DNA from: an uncultured Angelakisella sp.
Lineage (GTDB): Bacteria; Bacillota; Clostridia; Oscillospirales; Ruminococcaceae
Direction of reading: 5' to 3'
Assembly: GCA_910585535.1 (NCBI GenBank)
Contig: CAJUFK010000053.1
Span: 1-21,051 of the forward strand
Length of the DNA stretch: 21,051 nucleotides
Shown in pieces: positions 7,284-14,757 of the stretch (position 1 is its first letter; every line of letters starts with the position of its first letter). The position numbers were made by a program, and so were the translations under genes. The notes beneath the pieces were generated by a model, which did no database searches, was not told the DNA's origin, and was given only the letters and a program-made list of their open reading frames with translations.

Positions 7284-8939
7284 ATGGAAGGATTTATGAC
7301 CCACACAGTAGGGCGGCAGCTGGAACTGGTGGCCCAGCGATTCCCGGACCGGGAGGCAGTGGTTTACACCGACCGCCCCTACCGCCGCACCTGGAAGGAG
7401 TTCAACGACGAGTGCGACCGCATCGCCAAGGGCTTTCTGGCCCACGGGGTAAAGAAGGGGGATAAGATCGCCATTTGGGCCACCAATATTCCGGAGTGGC
7501 TTCTGACCCTCTTTGCCGCCTGTAAAATCGGGGCGGTGCTGGTGACGGTAAACACCGCCTACAAGGTGTTCGAGCTGGAGTACCTGCTGAAGCAGTCGGA
7601 TACCAAGATCCTGGTGATGATGGACGAGTACAAGGGCACCAGCTACGTGGAGATCGTCCAGCAGCTTTGCCGGGGCCTGGGGAAGAAGTGGGAGCATCTT
7701 AACCCCATGCTCCCCTTCCTGGACGAGGTGGTCTACGCCGGGGGCGGGGACTGCCCCGCCGGGATGACCCCCTGGGCCCAGCTGGAGAAGGACGGGGCGG
7801 CAATCCCCGACGAGGCCCTCCGGGAGATCGGGGAGGGGCTGGACTGCCACGAAGTCATCAATATGCAGTACACCTCCGGCACCACCGGCTTCCCCAAGGG
7901 GGTGATGCTCAGCCACTACAACATCCTCAACAACGGCAAGGGCATCGGCGACTGCATGAAGTTTACCGAAAAGGACCGGCTTTGTGTGGTGGTCCCCTTC
8001 TTCCACTGCTTCGGCCTGGTGCTGGCCACCATGGCCAGCCTCACCCACTGCACCACCATGGTGCCGGTGGATCTCTACTCCCCGGTAAAGGTGATGGACG
8101 CCATCACCCGGGAACGCTGCACCGCCTTCCATGGGGTGCCCACCATGTATATCGCTATGCTGGACCACCCGGATTTCGACAAGTACGATTTCTCCTCCCT
8201 GCGAACCGGCATTATGGCCGGGTCCCCCTGTCCCATCAAGGTGATGCAGGCGGTGGTGGACCGGATGAATATGCGGGAGATCACCATTACCTACGGCCAG
8301 ACCGAGGCCAGCCCCGCCACCACCATGACCACCACAGACGACAGCCTGGAACTGCGGGTCAGCACTGTGGGACGGTCCATGCCCTTTGTGGAGACCAAGA
8401 TTGTGGACCCCGAGACCGGCCGGACCCTGGGCCCCGGGGAGGTGGGGGAATTCTGCTCCCGCGGGTACAATACCATGAAGGGATACTACAAAATGGAGGA
8501 GGCGACCCGGCAAGTTATTGACGAAGATGGCTGGTTACACTCCGGAGACCTTGCAACTGTGGACGAAAACGGTTATTATAAGATTACAGGCAGGATCAAG
8601 GATATGATTATCCGGGGCGGGGAGAATATTTACCCCAAGGAGATTGAGGAATTTCTCTACACCGTCCCCGAGGTCCAGGACGTCCAGGTTATCGGCGTGC
8701 CCAGCAAGCGGTATGGCGAGGAGGTCATGGCCTGCGTGGTCCTCAAGGAGGGCTGCGCCCTGACAGAGGAGGAGCTGAAGGACCGGGTCCGGGCCCATAT
8801 GGCCCGGCACAAGGTCCCAAAGTATGTAGCCTTCCTGGACGCCTTCCCAATGACCGCCAGCGGAAAGATCCAAAAGTTCCGCCTGCGGGAATGGGCCGTG
8901 GAACAGCTGGGCCTGGAAAGCGCCGAGGCAACTGCCTGA
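7284..8939 (+). CDS. AMP-binding acyl-CoA synthetase (FadD/ACSF2-like), under T-box control
   Basis: This 551-residue adenylate-forming enzyme would join a carboxylic acid to CoA with ATP. Motifs in order are the P-loop YTSGTTGFPKG (196-206), ITYGQTEASP (334-343), the ATP-ribose aspartate in WLHSGD (D422), the hinge region ITGRIKDMIIRGGENIYPKEIEE, and catalytic lysine K528 in TASGKIQKFR. AGGAGGAATTCCC precedes the ATG, which lies about 100 bases after the T-box terminator. The substrate cannot be read from sequence; the family covers short to long and branched or aromatic acids. Control by a leucine-type T-box suggests a role in obtaining leucine, for example activating isovalerate or 4-methyl-pentanoate-type acids for reductive carboxylation, rather than ordinary fatty-acid degradation. 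The next gene starts about 24 bases later. Confidence 0.93.
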   Translation: MEGFMTHTVGRQLELVAQRFPDREAVVYTDRPYRRTWKEFNDECDRIAKGFLAHGVKKGDKIAIWATNIPEWLLTLFAACKIGAVLVTVNTAYKVFELEYLLKQSDTKILVMMDEYKGTSYVEIVQQLCRGLGKKWEHLNPMLPFLDEVVYAGGGDCPAGMTPWAQLEKDGAAIPDEALREIGEGLDCHEVINMQYTSGTTGFPKGVMLSHYNILNNGKGIGDCMKFTEKDRLCVVVPFFHCFGLVLATMASLTHCTTMVPVDLYSPVKVMDAITRERCTAFHGVPTMYIAMLDHPDFDKYDFSSLRTGIMAGSPCPIKVMQAVVDRMNMREITITYGQTEASPATTMTTTDDSLELRVSTVGRSMPFVETKIVDPETGRTLGPGEVGEFCSRGYNTMKGYYKMEEATRQVIDEDGWLHSGDLATVDENGYYKITGRIKDMIIRGGENIYPKEIEEFLYTVPEVQDVQVIGVPSKRYGEEVMACVVLKEGCALTEEELKDRVRAHMARHKVPKYVAFLDAFPMTASGKIQKFRLREWAVEQLGLESAEATA

Positions 8940-8963
8940 TATTAACGCATCGGAGTGAGGCTT

Positions 8964-10556
8964 TTGGACACAAGAAAACGATACTGCATGGGATGCCTGT
9001 CCCCTCTGGAGGGGGACGGGGAGGTGTGTCCTCTCTGCTCTCACGACAATTCCATCGGCAATCCCCGGGGGACCCTGCCCGCCGGTACCATCCTGGAAGG
9101 GAAGTACCTGGTGGGGGAGGTGCGCTCCCAAAACGACCTTACCATCGTTTATATTGGCCTGGATACCTCCCGGGGCCGCAGGGTCTACCTGGAGGAATTT
9201 ATGCCCCGCGCCTATGCAGACAGGAGCGGGGACGGGGTGACCATTGCCGCCGCAGGGGAAAACCAGGCTCAATATAAAACGCTGCTTTCCGACATCAAGG
9301 AGCGGTGGAAAAACGTCGGCGCCATTGACAACAAGGGGCTGATGAAGTTCCGGGAGCTTTTGACCGTCAACAACACCGCTGTTTGTATCTCCCCTTACAT
9401 CGTCTATACCACCCTGGAGCAGTACCTGGAGGATCAGGGATCTTTGGACTGGGGCCAGGTGAAGAGCCTGTTCATGCCTCTCCTCTCCCTGGTCTCCACC
9501 CTCCACAACCGGGGCATCATCCATTACGGCATCTCCCCGGAGAACATCGTGGTGGACCGCAAGGGCACCCTGCGCCTCATCGGCTTTGCCCTGCCGGAGC
9601 TGCGTACCGTGGGCAAGGGGCTTTCCCCCCAGCTTTACGACGGCTACAGCGCCCCGGAACAGTACGCCCGAAACCAGTGGCAGGGGGAGTGGAGCGACAT
9701 CTACGCCCTGGGGGCCATCCTCTACCGGGCCCTGTCCGGCAGCGACCCCCTCCCCGCCACCCAGCGGGCCAGGGCGGACAGCCTGCCCCCTCTGTCGGTT
9801 CTCCGCCCGGAGATCCCGGAGTATGTTTCGGCGGCGGTGGCCAAGGCCATGGAGCTGGACCGGAAGGACCGGCACCCCTCCATCGACCTCTTTACCGCCG
9901 CCCTCCTGGAGGAGACCGGTTCCAACACCACCGTGTTCCGGCCCGACCCGCCGGTCCGCCTTGAGCCAAAGGACCAGAAGAAGCCTTCCCTTGCAGACGG
10001 GAAGCATCTCCTGGTGCTGGGCCTGGCGGCCAGCCTCATCCTCAACATGGTGCTGGGAGCCGGGTGGCTGTCGGCAAAGCCCCCGGAGGAGGAGTCCTCC
10101 CTGCCGGAGGAACCGGTGGAACCGGTCCCGGTGATGGAGGATTTTACCGGAGAATACTGGCCCATGCTCCAGGAGCGGCTGGAGCAGTACCCTGACCTCA
10201 CCTTCCAAACCGAGGAGGACTTTGACGAGGAGGTCCCCAAGGGGGTGGTCCTCCGCCAGTCCATTGCCCCGGGGAGCGAGTACCCCGCCGGGAGTCAGGT
10301 GACCCTCACCCTCAGCCAGGGGCCCCAGTTCGTCCTCATGCCCCGGGTGGAGGGCTGCACCCTCTCCGCCGCCCAATCGATGCTGGACAGCCTGGGCATC
10401 ACCTGGGACGATAACATCCGGGAGGATTCCAGTCTCAGCATCCCTGTGGGGACGGTGGTCTGTGACACCCCTCCGGGCTCCAAGGTGACGCCGGGGTACA
10501 AGGTGAAGCTTACCATCCGCACCGAACCGGAAAGCAGCGCTTCCTCTGAACCGTAA
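8964..10556 (+). CDS. PASTA-domain membrane pseudokinase with N-terminal zinc ribbon
   Basis: The layout follows PASTA Ser/Thr kinases: a short zinc ribbon (CMGC and CPLC, first 28 residues), a kinase-like domain, one membrane helix (HLLVLGLAASLILNMVLG) and two PASTA-like repeats outside the cell (the second ends in VTPGYKVKLTI). The kinase domain is inactive by inspection. The glycine loop reads GEVRSQND, the VAIK-type lysine is replaced (RVYLEEF), HRD is HYG, and DFG is GFA. The SPEN asparagine and the SAPEQY segment remain, so the fold is kept. I prefer the TTG at 8964 (MDTRKRYCMGC), eight bases after GGAG, because the in-frame GTG at 8955 overlaps that ribosome site. It probably acts as a cell-wall sensor or scaffold. 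It is 24 bases below the acyl-CoA synthetase and likely shares its transcript. Confidence 0.85.
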   Translation: MDTRKRYCMGCLSPLEGDGEVCPLCSHDNSIGNPRGTLPAGTILEGKYLVGEVRSQNDLTIVYIGLDTSRGRRVYLEEFMPRAYADRSGDGVTIAAAGENQAQYKTLLSDIKERWKNVGAIDNKGLMKFRELLTVNNTAVCISPYIVYTTLEQYLEDQGSLDWGQVKSLFMPLLSLVSTLHNRGIIHYGISPENIVVDRKGTLRLIGFALPELRTVGKGLSPQLYDGYSAPEQYARNQWQGEWSDIYALGAILYRALSGSDPLPATQRARADSLPPLSVLRPEIPEYVSAAVAKAMELDRKDRHPSIDLFTAALLEETGSNTTVFRPDPPVRLEPKDQKKPSLADGKHLLVLGLAASLILNMVLGAGWLSAKPPEEESSLPEEPVEPVPVMEDFTGEYWPMLQERLEQYPDLTFQTEEDFDEEVPKGVVLRQSIAPGSEYPAGSQVTLTLSQGPQFVLMPRVEGCTLSAAQSMLDSLGITWDDNIREDSSLSIPVGTVVCDTPPGSKVTPGYKVKLTIRTEPESSASSEP

Positions 10557-10601
10557 CAGCCGTCCAGGATCTCCCTGCAAATGGACCTGGAAGAGGCTTT
10601 C

Positions 10602-10637
10602 ACCCTTTCCCGCCCCGCCGGTGAGGGCCGGGAAGGT
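10602..10637 (+). other. GC-rich intergenic hairpin
   Basis: TTCCCG-CCC (10607-10615) pairs with GGG-C-CGGGAA (10625-10634), with one bulged C and an outer ACC/GGT. It lies in the 117-base gap between the pseudokinase and the TIM-barrel gene. No T-run follows, so a terminator role is doubtful; it may mark partial uncoupling of the last gene. Confidence 0.35.
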
Positions 10638-10673
10638 TTCCCAAAACGACACCGGAGAATGGACAGATGAGAT

Positions 10674-11495
10674 ATGAAACTGGCATTTTCCACCTTGGGC
10701 TGCCCCAACTGGCCCTGGAAGGAGATCTTCATTGCCGCCAAGGATCTGGGGATCGACGGCATCGAGATCCGGGGCATTGAAAACGAGATGTACGCCCCCC
10801 GGGTACGCATCTTTGATGACAAAAACCGGGAGGCCACCCTCCGGCAGCTTTCCGGCGCAGGCATCGCCCTGACCCAGCTTACCAGCGGGGCCACCCTGGG
10901 GATGCCCGACAGTCCCCAGGCCGGCCGTCAGGAGATTCTGGATTACGTAGATATGGCCCAGAAGCTGGGGGTGCCTTACATCCGGGTGATGATCTCTCCC
11001 CAGCCCGGCCCGGAGCCGGTGGACCTGGAACAGGGCCGAAAGCTGTACCTGGAGCTTTGCCGGCACGCCAAGACCAAGGGGATCTGCCTGCTGATCGAAA
11101 CCAACGGAGCCCTGGCCGATTCCCGGGTGATGCGGGAGTTTATGGACGGCTCCGACCCGGAGTCCGCCGGGGTGCTGTGGGACATCCACCATCCCTACCG
11201 CTTTTTTAACGAGACCCCGGAGTTTACCTTCCGGAACATCGGCCGGTATATCAAAAACACCCATGTAAAGGATTCGGTGTTCAAGGACGGAAAGATCGCC
11301 TACCGGATGATGGGCTACGGCGACGTGCCAATCTTTGACGCCCTTAAGACGCTGAAGGGGGCTGGGTACCAGGGATTCATCACCCTGGAATGGACCAAGC
11401 GGTGGAACAAAGAGCTTCAGGAGCCGGGCATCGTCTTTTACCACTACGTCAGCTACATGAAGTACCTGATGGAGGATCTGGACAAGGAAAAATAA
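10674..11495 (+). CDS. sugar phosphate isomerase/epimerase family protein (xylose-isomerase-like TIM barrel)
   Basis: The 273-residue protein has the AP_endonuc_2/IolE-IolI-type TIM-barrel pattern. It starts with MKLAFSTLGCPNWPWKEI, and its predicted metal ligands fall at strand ends: E142 (LLIETNG), D170 (LWDIHHPYR), H197 (KNTHVKD) and E239 (TLEWTKRW). Such proteins isomerise or epimerise sugars or polyols with a divalent metal, but substrates vary widely and I cannot assign one. The ribosome site is weak (a GAG-containing stretch close to the ATG, with a better GGAG about 17 bases away), so the start rests on the family N-terminus. It lies on the same strand as the T-box genes after a 117-base gap with a hairpin. 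A strong terminator follows the stop. Confidence 0.85.
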   Translation: MKLAFSTLGCPNWPWKEIFIAAKDLGIDGIEIRGIENEMYAPRVRIFDDKNREATLRQLSGAGIALTQLTSGATLGMPDSPQAGRQEILDYVDMAQKLGVPYIRVMISPQPGPEPVDLEQGRKLYLELCRHAKTKGICLLIETNGALADSRVMREFMDGSDPESAGVLWDIHHPYRFFNETPEFTFRNIGRYIKNTHVKDSVFKDGKIAYRMMGYGDVPIFDALKTLKGAGYQGFITLEWTKRWNKELQEPGIVFYHYVSYMKYLMEDLDKEK

Positions 11496-11497
11496 CA

Positions 11498-11530
11498 AAA
11501 AGGGCCTGCCGCAGAACGGCAGGCCCTTTT
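11498..11530. terminator. bidirectional intrinsic terminator between convergent genes
   Basis: AAAAGGGCCTGCCG (11498-11511) and CGGCAGGCCCTTTT (11517-11530) form a perfect 14-bp stem with a 5-base loop. It has a T-tract on either strand and serves both the TIM-barrel gene (plus) and the DUF342 gene (minus). Confidence 0.93.
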
Positions 11531-11550
11531 GTACCGAAGCACCGGGCTTC

Positions 11551-13335
11551 TTATACCCCGATGATCTTAATGGCACCCTCCTTGGCGTCCCAATAGACGC
11601 GGCAGGGGGAATAAGAAGCGGTGATGTTCTTTTGAATCCCGACGATAGAGACCTGGGCGACAGGGTAAAGGGTCCCGGCCACAATCTGCTTTTGGGCAGT
11701 GGCTGCGGCGGTGAACTCCATTTCCTCCAGGGTCTTTTTCAACGGCTTTTCCTTCATCTGGAGCAGGGCAGTCTGGCCGGAGCCTTTTTTCAGCTGGATC
11801 TCCTGGCGGATCTTTTCCAGCGCCTCCTCCACCTGGGCCTTCTCCTGAAGGAACCAGGGGGTGGGGCCGATGGACAGGGTGGTGAGCCGTCCGGCGATGT
11901 TGCCGATGGTCTTGGCCTCGATGCCCCCCATGGCCCGGACGGTACCGCCGATGATGACCCCCCGGCCGGTTTTGACAATGACCTTGCCCCGGGCGGCAAT
12001 GTCGCAGTTTACAATGCTGTCCATGCGGATCTCGCCCATAGCGTGAACGGTGGCGTTTTCCATGTACTTGCAGACCACGTCCTTGCCGGCGGTGATGCTG
12101 CCGGTGACGTTGCCGTTCATCCCGCGGTTCACCACCACCGAACCCCCGGCGGTGATCTGGCAGCCCTCCACCAAACCGCCGATGGTGACGTTGCCGCTGG
12201 CCTTGACGGTAAAGCCGGCCCGAACGTTGCCGTGGATTACCACGTCCCCCTGAACGTCGATGCTGCCGGTGGAAAGGTCCACATCCCCTTGGATGACGAT
12301 AACGTTGTTGACATGGAACTTGCCGTCCCGGAAGGAGATCTGTCCGTCGATCTTGGAGACCAGGGAGGAGCCGTTTTCCCCCACGACCACGTTGTCCCCC
12401 TTGGGGAGGGCCGCCTTCTTCCCGTTGTAGGGACGGATGGGGTTCCCCTGGATGTTGGTGCCTGGCTTGCCCTGGGTGGGCTGTACAATGTCACAGATCA
12501 GCGTCCCCTGTTCGATGTGGGTGAGCCAGTTGAGGTTGTCAAAGTCTACAATGCCCTGGGCGTTTTCCACAATCTGGGGGGTGCCCACGGTGCGGGGGAA
12601 GTATTCCACCGTTTTGCCGTCCTCCCCCGGGACGGGGGGCTTGCAGGCGGCCAGCTTCCGGAGGGTCAGGATGTTTTCCGGGTCGGCAAGATGGTCCACC
12701 ATTTCCTGGTCGATCCCGAAGGAGACCCTTCGCTGGTCCAGGCTGGAAAGGACCGTCTCCCAGGTAGCCGGAGCCCCCTCCCCCAAAGCGGGCAGGGCGA
12801 TGCCCCAGGCGGCGCTCCAGTCCGGGGCGCAAAAGACCAGCACCTGGCCGTCCACCGGCGGGGTGAGGGACCCGATGTCCTGGTCCGGAGTTCCCTCCGT
12901 CTGCTCCTGAAGCTGCTTTTCCGCCTTCATCCGCGCAAGCTTTTCCTGCTTGCGGTAGCTCTTCATCACGGCGGCGGCCTTGGATTCAATCTGGGAGAAG
13001 ATCTGTTTGAGCAGTGCCGTATCCGGGGAGGCCCCGGCGTAAAAATCCTCAATGGTGGAGCGGCTCCCCTCCTGCCCCTGGCTTTGACAGAATAGGAGAT
13101 AGTATTCCATCAGCTCCTCCGGGGCGGGAAGCTTTTCAAAGGGCAGTTCCTCCGGCGGGGCGGGTTCCTCTTCCGGGGTTTCCGAGACCGCCGGCGCGCT
13201 TTCCGGCTCCTTTTCGTCCTGGCGCTTTTTTTCCCCTTTTCTGCCGCCGGAAACTTTTCGCCAAAGAGAAAGCAGCAGGGACTTGTGGCTGGTATCCTTG
13301 GTGGCTTCGCTGATTTTCTCCTCTTGTGGGCTCAT
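11551..13335 (-). CDS. FapA/DUF342 family protein (polymer-forming beta-helix)
   Basis: The 594-residue protein contains the DUF342/FapA module. After a charged, Pro/Glu-rich N-terminus (about 30-70) and a helical linker (110-147), the FapA N-terminal region runs from about 195 to 345 (GTPQIV, QPTQGKPGTNIQGNPI). A right-handed beta-helix of short GxVxIxGxV-type turns follows (about 345-490), then a coiled-coil-like segment (497-545) and a short beta tail. I chose the ATG at 13335 because GGGAGGT lies six bases upstream; the 40 extra codons of open frame above it include the promoter. FapA was named for flagellar assembly, but no flagellar gene is present here. In B. subtilis and Vibrio, DUF342 proteins are tied to cell-surface or polar roles, so the function here is open. 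Confidence 0.85.
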   Translation of the reverse strand: MSPQEEKISEATKDTSHKSLLLSLWRKVSGGRKGEKKRQDEKEPESAPAVSETPEEEPAPPEELPFEKLPAPEELMEYYLLFCQSQGQEGSRSTIEDFYAGASPDTALLKQIFSQIESKAAAVMKSYRKQEKLARMKAEKQLQEQTEGTPDQDIGSLTPPVDGQVLVFCAPDWSAAWGIALPALGEGAPATWETVLSSLDQRRVSFGIDQEMVDHLADPENILTLRKLAACKPPVPGEDGKTVEYFPRTVGTPQIVENAQGIVDFDNLNWLTHIEQGTLICDIVQPTQGKPGTNIQGNPIRPYNGKKAALPKGDNVVVGENGSSLVSKIDGQISFRDGKFHVNNVIVIQGDVDLSTGSIDVQGDVVIHGNVRAGFTVKASGNVTIGGLVEGCQITAGGSVVVNRGMNGNVTGSITAGKDVVCKYMENATVHAMGEIRMDSIVNCDIAARGKVIVKTGRGVIIGGTVRAMGGIEAKTIGNIAGRLTTLSIGPTPWFLQEKAQVEEALEKIRQEIQLKKGSGQTALLQMKEKPLKKTLEEMEFTAAATAQKQIVAGTLYPVAQVSIVGIQKNITASYSPCRVYWDAKEGAIKIIGV

Positions 13336-13406
13336 AAACGTACCTCCCGTTTCTTTTCCCGCGGCCTGCGGGGAACACAGCGTACAGGCTGGCTTTATCT
13401 GATACA

Positions 13407-13436
13407 ATTTTACCTTATCCCTCTTGTCCCTGTCAA
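13407..13436 (-). promoter_or_regulatory. sigma-A promoter of the DUF342 gene
   Basis: On the minus strand, TTGACA (13431-13436) and TAAAAT (13407-13412) are 18 bp apart, giving a start near 13400 and a leader of about 65 bases before the ATG at 13335. Confidence 0.8.
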
Positions 13437-13481
13437 GCGGGAAAAAGGGGGGCAAAAACAGGGAGCGGCCCCCGAAAGCCG

Positions 13482-13512
13482 GGAAGAAAAATCAAATATT
13501 CCTTTTTCTTCC
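13482..13512 (-). terminator. possible terminator hairpin after the 92-residue gene
   Basis: GGAAGAAAAA (13482-13491) and TTTTTCTTCC (13503-13512) form a perfect 10-bp, AT-rich stem with an 11-base loop, a few bases below the stop at 13522. A second small GC stem (CGGC/GCCG) and a later T5 run follow on the minus strand. The form is not classical, so termination is tentative. Confidence 0.4.
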
Positions 13513-13521
13513 AGTCCGCTG

Positions 13522-13800
13522 TCAAAGAGCCTGTCCAGGCCCTTGGTCCGGCTTGCAGACCGCCCGGATGAGCCCGGCCAGTTCCCCGGCGGGGCACTGG
13601 TAGTCCGGGCACTTCCAGCGGAAGGGGTAGGACAGGTCCCGAAGGGTGATCCGCACCTCCCCGGTCCCGGGAATCCGTTCCAGCCGGAAAGCCCCTGCAT
13701 CCGCAGGTCCGCCGTCCGGCGCCTCCAGCCAGGACAGCATCTTTTCCCGGGCCCTTTCGTCCCGGCGCAGGTCGTAGATGAAATCCAGGGTGTGGATCAC
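13522..13800 (-). CDS. small hypothetical protein (92 residues)
   Basis: I do not recognise this gene. It begins with GTG at 13800, nine bases after GGAGG, and an extended -10 promoter (TGCTATACT) sits just upstream, so it is probably real. The product is soluble, starts MIHTLDFIYDLRRDERAREKMLSWLEA, and has a mixed beta-rich centre (RLERIPGTGEVRITLRDL) followed by WKCPDYQCP with a two-cysteine C-x4-C spacing. No signal peptide or membrane segment is seen. It lies between the DUF342 gene and a divergent single-TM protein. Function unknown. Confidence 0.6.
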   Translation of the reverse strand: MIHTLDFIYDLRRDERAREKMLSWLEAPDGGPADAGAFRLERIPGTGEVRITLRDLSYPFRWKCPDYQCPAGELAGLIRAVCKPDQGPGQAL

Positions 13801-13820
13801 TGCCGGTCACCTCCGGTATC

Positions 13821-13829
13821 AGTATAGCA
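13821..13829 (-). promoter_or_regulatory. extended -10 promoter for the 92-residue gene
   Basis: The minus strand reads TGCTATACT (TGn plus a near-consensus -10). I see no clear -35. It is back-to-back with the plus-strand promoter at 13873-13881, leaving about 45 bp between the two -10 boxes. Confidence 0.5.
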
Positions 13830-13872
13830 TACTTTCCGGGGGAGGAACAGGCTGGCTTTTTCGGCAAAGGTG

Positions 13873-13881
13873 TGGTATACT
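13873..13881 (+). promoter_or_regulatory. extended -10 promoter for the single-TM hypothetical gene
   Basis: TGGTATACT carries a TGn extension and a near-consensus -10 (13876-13881), with only a weak TGGCTT -35 17 bp upstream. Transcription from about 13888 rules out the upstream in-frame GTG at 13872 as the start codon. Confidence 0.5.
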
Positions 13882-13910
13882 GTACTTCATGGAAAGGGGC
13901 GGCGAAGGGG

Positions 13911-14627
13911 ATGGAAAAACTGGGACGGGTCTTTTTCTTCGGCATCGCCTACGCAGTGATGCTGGCCGGGATGGGGGTAGGGATCTGGGCCCTCTGCCGC
14001 TTGGTGGGGATAGGCCTGGAGTTCCTCCGGACCGGGAAGGTCAAGAAACCGGATCGGACCCTTTCAAAGCACCCCCTTGGGGGAGCCAGCCTCCGGGCCA
14101 AGGCGTCCTGGCTTGTCTGCTGCCTGGAGGAGGCCCTTCTGGCCGGGGGCCTGGAGCCCTACCCCGACCAGCCGGGGGACTGCCCCTGGCACCCCCTCCT
14201 GGCCCTTCTGTGGCAGGTGGCCGAGCTGCCCGCTCCCCTGGTGGACAGGGAATGGCTGGAGAAGGTCGCCGGCTGGCTTCCCAGCGAGGTCCTGACCCCG
14301 TACCCCCACCCGGAGAGGTCCCAGGGCAGCGGGGAGGCGGAGCGGTTCGCCGCCGCCTGGGCCCTCTACACCCGGGCTGGGTACCGGATGGCCTACCTGG
14401 CCCCCCTGGTGGAACTCCCCGTCCGCCTGGTCCGGGACTACTGGGACGACCCCACGGCCCGCTCCGATGACATCCTGGCCCTCCTGGAGGAGGCCCGGCG
14501 GCTGCTGGAGGACTACAACATCCCCCTGCCGCCCCAGGACAGGGTGGAGTTTTTGGCCAAACAGAAGGACATCGGGCCGGGGGATCCCTTTGTGGGGCGG
14601 CAATGCTCCTATTTTGTCGCCTGGTGA
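13911..14627 (+). CDS. hypothetical protein with one N-terminal membrane segment
   Basis: I do not recognise this 238-residue protein. It starts MEKLGRVFFFGIAYAVMLAG and has a single hydrophobic helix (about 7-37), followed by a basic RTGKVKKPDR stretch and a roughly 190-residue soluble part rich in Leu, Pro and Trp that is probably helical. By the positive-inside rule the soluble part faces the cytoplasm. The start at 13911 is chosen because the promoter -10 lies at 13876-13881; the open frame extends to a GTG at 13872 inside that promoter. The ribosome site is unclear (GGAAAGGGG about 10 bases away, or AAGGGG directly next to the ATG). An intrinsic terminator follows at 14671-14704, so it is probably monocistronic. 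Confidence 0.65.
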   Translation: MEKLGRVFFFGIAYAVMLAGMGVGIWALCRLVGIGLEFLRTGKVKKPDRTLSKHPLGGASLRAKASWLVCCLEEALLAGGLEPYPDQPGDCPWHPLLALLWQVAELPAPLVDREWLEKVAGWLPSEVLTPYPHPERSQGSGEAERFAAAWALYTRAGYRMAYLAPLVELPVRLVRDYWDDPTARSDDILALLEEARRLLEDYNIPLPPQDRVEFLAKQKDIGPGDPFVGRQCSYFVAW

Positions 14628-14670
14628 CGGTGTGTATCTGCTATGGATAATACATCCTGTATAATTTGAG

Positions 14671-14704
14671 GAGAGGGACCGTTTTGGGTTTTCCTCTCTT
14701 TTTT
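14671..14704 (+). terminator. intrinsic terminator after the single-TM hypothetical gene
   Basis: GAGAGG (14671-14676) pairs with CCTCTC (14693-14698), with an inner ACC/GGT, and is followed by six T's (14699-14704). Confidence 0.7.
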
Positions 14705-14736
14705 GTTGCCGCCCCCTGTTTTTCTATGGAAGATTA

Positions 14737-14745
14737 TGCTATACT
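14737..14745 (+). promoter_or_regulatory. extended -10 promoter for the ABC-F gene
   Basis: TGCTATACT carries TGn plus a near-consensus -10 (14740-14745), the same form as the minus-strand promoter at 13821-13829. The -35 is weak (TGTTTT at 17 bp). It would give a leader of about 195 bases containing the palindromic element. Confidence 0.5.
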
Positions 14746-14757
14746 TATCCTGGAACA

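Noticed and set aside
8955..8963. GTG at 8955 as the start of the pseudokinase gene
   Set aside because: It overlaps the only Shine-Dalgarno-like GGAG (8952-8955). TTG at 8964 has proper spacing and gives the MDTRKRYCMGC start expected for the zinc-ribbon family.
8535..11684. A 1049-codon open frame on the minus strand
   Set aside because: It lies opposite three well-supported genes (acyl-CoA synthetase, pseudokinase, TIM barrel) and crosses their terminator. Its translation is low-complexity Gly/His/Pro/Leu-rich, typical of antisense frames in GC-rich DNA.
11632..13095. A 487-codon plus-strand frame opposite the DUF342 gene
   Set aside because: The opposite strand has a clear promoter, ribosome site and beta-helix protein. 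The plus-strand product only mirrors its repeats.
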